Shown here in pieces: positions 61,541 to 64,000 of a stretch of DNA of 64,000 nucleotides. Below the pieces are notes generated by a model, which saw nothing but the letters and a program-made list of their open reading frames with translations, made no database searches and was not told the origin of the DNA. Within the stretch, counting starts at the first letter, position 1, and each line of letters starts with the position of its first letter. Origin of the DNA: Lineus longissimus (lineage: Eukaryota; Nemertea; Pilidiophora; Heteronemertea; Lineidae); NCBI RefSeq assembly GCF_910592395.1, contig NC_088319.1:11902001-11966000 (forward strand), given 5' to 3'. The position numbers were made by a program, and so were the translations under genes.

Positions 61541-62355
61541 AGAATCTGCTGTTTCCGCTTTTGCAACGAGGAGCCATTCGTCAGCTGACGGTTAAACAAT
61601 AACAGAAGAAGTTGTGATAAACATGTAAGTGCCGAAATCAACAAATACCTTCATACTCTTAACCTGCATGCAATGGTAGAAAATATTGTCCAGACTTACC
61701 CTAATCCCACGGAGTTCTAGTTTACCACTTCGATCAAATCATTGTATCCAACCAGCGAGTCAAGAGGTTTTCTGCCAACGGCGAGAGCTATCCAAGAAAT
61801 CAAATAAATATCCCTGTGATACACTTGTTTTGAGCGAGTGACAGGAGTCTGCCTGCCGATATATCGAGCGTACGTCCACAAATACTGCTTATTGCAATTT
61901 GTAAAAGTCTATCGCGGTTATGATCTCAACCAAAATTCTCATAAACTATCTGTAAGATTTTTTTTTCATTTAGCCTGATGCGAAACTTAGGTATCCAATG
62001 CGCTAATACTCCACCCACAAGATAACTTAACCAGTTAGTTGATAGGAAGGCCACTTTGCATTAAAAGCGAGCCGACCGACTGCCGTAGGGTGGAGCGACT
62101 CTGGTCCCGTCGAACGGAGCAGTCAAGCAGTTTGGCAAGGAATCAATATAGTTTTCCAAGCGAAAATCTTTCTGCGCGCCTCACTAGGACACCTTTTATT
62201 ATAATGGTTCGCCGTGGCGATAAACTCACCAGGTAATTACCAGTTCTCTCAGCTACCATTAACAGGCTACCGGCTGCCAGAAGAAGTCATCAGTAATGGA
62301 AGGAGTCAAACCAATTTCGAGATTTAATTTTTTAACTAAAACGATAGTGGATGTG

Positions 62356-62469
62356 TCGACTCCGATCCGTCAATCACATAGCCTGTCTGGTACGAGACTC
62401 CAATATGTCAATCACTTTGCCTACATGTTACGAGACTCCAATCTGTCAATCACTTAGCCTTTCTGTCCC
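62356..62469. repeat. 38-bp minisatellite, 3 units
   Basis: Three copies start at 62356, 62394 and 62432, each with GACTCC, then GTCAATCACTT (or ACAT) and AGCCT/GCCT. Confidence 0.85.
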
Positions 62470-63686
62470 GAAACTATCCTCAGCGTATCACCAGAAAGTC
62501 AACCAGAACAATAAAAAGCTGCTCTCAAAAACCACTGAGAACTCATTAGCAGCACAAAAAGACCAAAGAGGCCCGAAAATGCTATAAACAGAATTATGTC
62601 CACTCGTAGCCAGTAAGCAATGGTTGGACTATGATTTTGAATTTAGCAAAATAGTTAGCCTTCAATATGCGAAACTTCACCTGATTATCTCATCCACCTC
62701 GAACTAAAATGCAACCGACGATGTTCGGCGTAAAATCCATCAGTCCGTACAAAGTATGATTCCCTCTTTCCTTGCACCTCAAGTTTACATTCCCCCAAAA
62801 AAGCTAGTATCAAAAATCTCATGAACGTAACATTTTACCCGATTGCGATATCCAAAGCAATTTCACAGCTATTAATCGCTTCGTCGATATCACCTTTTGC
62901 GGCGACGATCTCCAACTGAGCATGGTTGACTCGACGACTCACGCAGCGCTGACTTGAATGGTACGCAGCGGCGTGCGATGGAATCAAAGTTGGCCATTCT
63001 TTTTTGCTTTATCTCTCCATATCCTGTACAGTCTAAACGCGCAAATAGGCTTATGGTAAGGATAAGAGAACGTAACTCATTAACACGTAAGAAAATCATT
63101 ACTTCCAGCATTAGGCAAGAGCATGGTTGCATGTACTAACCTTCTTTTTAAGTTGATTTTTTTATGAGGATTTTTTTTTTATCAGAAACACTGACCTGCT
63201 TCGCCTGCCGTAACTGAATATTTGCCATGCAGAAAGTTGCTGTATTGCTGCATTGCAGGTATAACGCCTTCCATCAAGTTACATCACAACTAAAGCAATC
63301 ACTTCAAAGAGTACGCAAATAGAAGATGTAAAATTGAAACGAATATAAAACCATAAAATGGAATTGCCAGATTTAGAGACGTATTATCATGATGTGTTTC
63401 AATAGCGTCAACCAGGGCTGGATTCATCTCCATACTCCGATGACTGCTCCGATCTGCTCGGCGTTAATCCTCGTACGATTTCCCTCGAAGACCAGGAAGT
63501 TTTCAAAAATAACCTGCGTATACAAGTATTTATTGTCACAGGCAACAGCTCTTTCTCCTGTAGACCTGACATAAAGGACCCCTATGGTGGAAGTGCTGAA
63601 GTAGATTTAACAAACCACACAGTAGTCAATCAAACATCGAACTGAGGTAGCGCGGTAGGTTCACACAAACTGGACTGCAGGTGACC

Positions 63687-64000
63687 ATGGAAGAGATGCG
63701 ACTTTCAAGCCCAACCACCCTGCCACCAGAGAAACTATCCTCCCTGTTTCAAATCATAAGTCATTTGACAGAGTTTACCAACAAGTACATCATGGGTGTG
63801 GTCATCATCCTGGGCCTCGTTGGAAACACTCTGTCAATCGTTATTTTCTGGAGAATTCGCAGAAAGGATCAGGTTACGGTGAGTTATCTCGCCCCTCTGG
63901 CAGCCGCGGACTTGTCTACGTTAATCTACGGGACGTACTCATGGGTTGTCAGCGGCATACTCGGCATCAGCACCGGGAACTTCTTCTTCGAATCTCCATT
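63687..64000 (+). CDS. Rhodopsin-family GPCR, N-terminal part, cut by the window end
   Basis: The frame opens at an ATG in a strong Kozak context (gaccATGg) and stays open for 104 codons to the edge of the window. A short hydrophilic N-terminus leads into TM1 (about residues 35-55) with the GN signature (N47, position 1.50). A basic first intracellular loop (WRIRRKDQ) follows, then TM2 (about 65-85) with LAAAD, giving the conserved Asp at D75 (2.50). W86 follows at the start of the first outer loop. These are classic class-A GPCR marks, and the layout resembles the peptide-receptor group to which the 8226-9470 gene belongs. A CTGCAG just upstream of the ATG could be a 3' splice site joining a 5' UTR exon, but this is not proven. 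TM3-TM7 lie outside the window, so DRY and NPxxY cannot be checked and the ligand class stays open. Confidence 0.85.
   Translation, partial: MEEMRLSSPTTLPPEKLSSLFQIISHLTEFTNKYIMGVVIILGLVGNTLSIVIFWRIRRKDQVTVSYLAPLAAADLSTLIYGTYSWVVSGILGISTGNFFFESP

Larger units (their letters stand above)
60270..63686. other. Upstream of the second GPCR; no other gene seen
   Basis: Contains the 38-bp minisatellite and a hairpin-family fragment. Any 5' UTR exon or promoter of the 63687 receptor would lie here, but it cannot be placed from sequence alone. Confidence 0.5.

Overview
This window looks like animal (metazoan) nuclear DNA. It is AT-rich, gene-poor and full of short non-autonomous transposons. There are no operons, no bacterial-type gene packing and no rRNA or CRISPR. 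Two rhodopsin-family GPCR reading frames without visible introns, together with the style of the repeats, point to a marine invertebrate. An amphioxus-like deuterostome is my best guess, but nothing in the sequence proves it.

Genes. Only two protein-coding regions are convincing. One is a complete single-exon peptide-type GPCR (FMRFamide-receptor-like) on the minus strand at 8226-9470. The other is the start of a second GPCR on the plus strand at 63687, open to the window edge and cut after TM2. The rest of the coding evidence is weak: a possible internal exon at 59929-60104, two unrecognised open frames (19672-20118 minus, 53609-53905 plus) and the C-terminal tail of a dead LINE reverse transcriptase (40583-40723).

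Repeat landscape. Most recognisable structure is mobile DNA. There are two foldback elements whose long inverted arms are built of short sub-repeats: 21088-21709, flanked by a perfect 10-bp direct repeat, and 26588-27739, flanked by a 6-bp repeat. A 369-bp MITE family with ATAGCATTCCGCGAAG ends is present five times and carries a CACGTG E-box and, in three of the four copies that reach that end, an intact CRE (TGACGTCA). One MITE copy was cut by a 438-bp tandem duplication at 28809-29684. Another copy sits inside a larger inverted-repeat element (30251-31240). Also present are a piggyBac-like TTAA element (28257-28485), a roughly 230-bp TIR family (four copies), a family with a conserved GCCCTGATAACCCTTTGATA core (five copies), hairpin elements at 18939, 40374, 45167, 51300 and 54221, a tRNA-derived SINE (about 34780-34985, minus), a SINE/LINE 3' tail with an ATT microsatellite (45865-45941), and several minisatellites.

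Layout. 1-8 kb: intergenic, with old repeats. 8.2-9.5 kb: GPCR 1. 9.5-21 kb: sparse, with one MITE copy and one hairpin. 21-32 kb: dense transposon cluster. 32-56 kb: scattered repeats and minisatellites. 56-63.6 kb: mostly featureless, with one candidate exon. 63.7 kb to the end: GPCR 2. The two GPCRs are about 54 kb apart on opposite strands, and nothing in the sequence shows that they work together.
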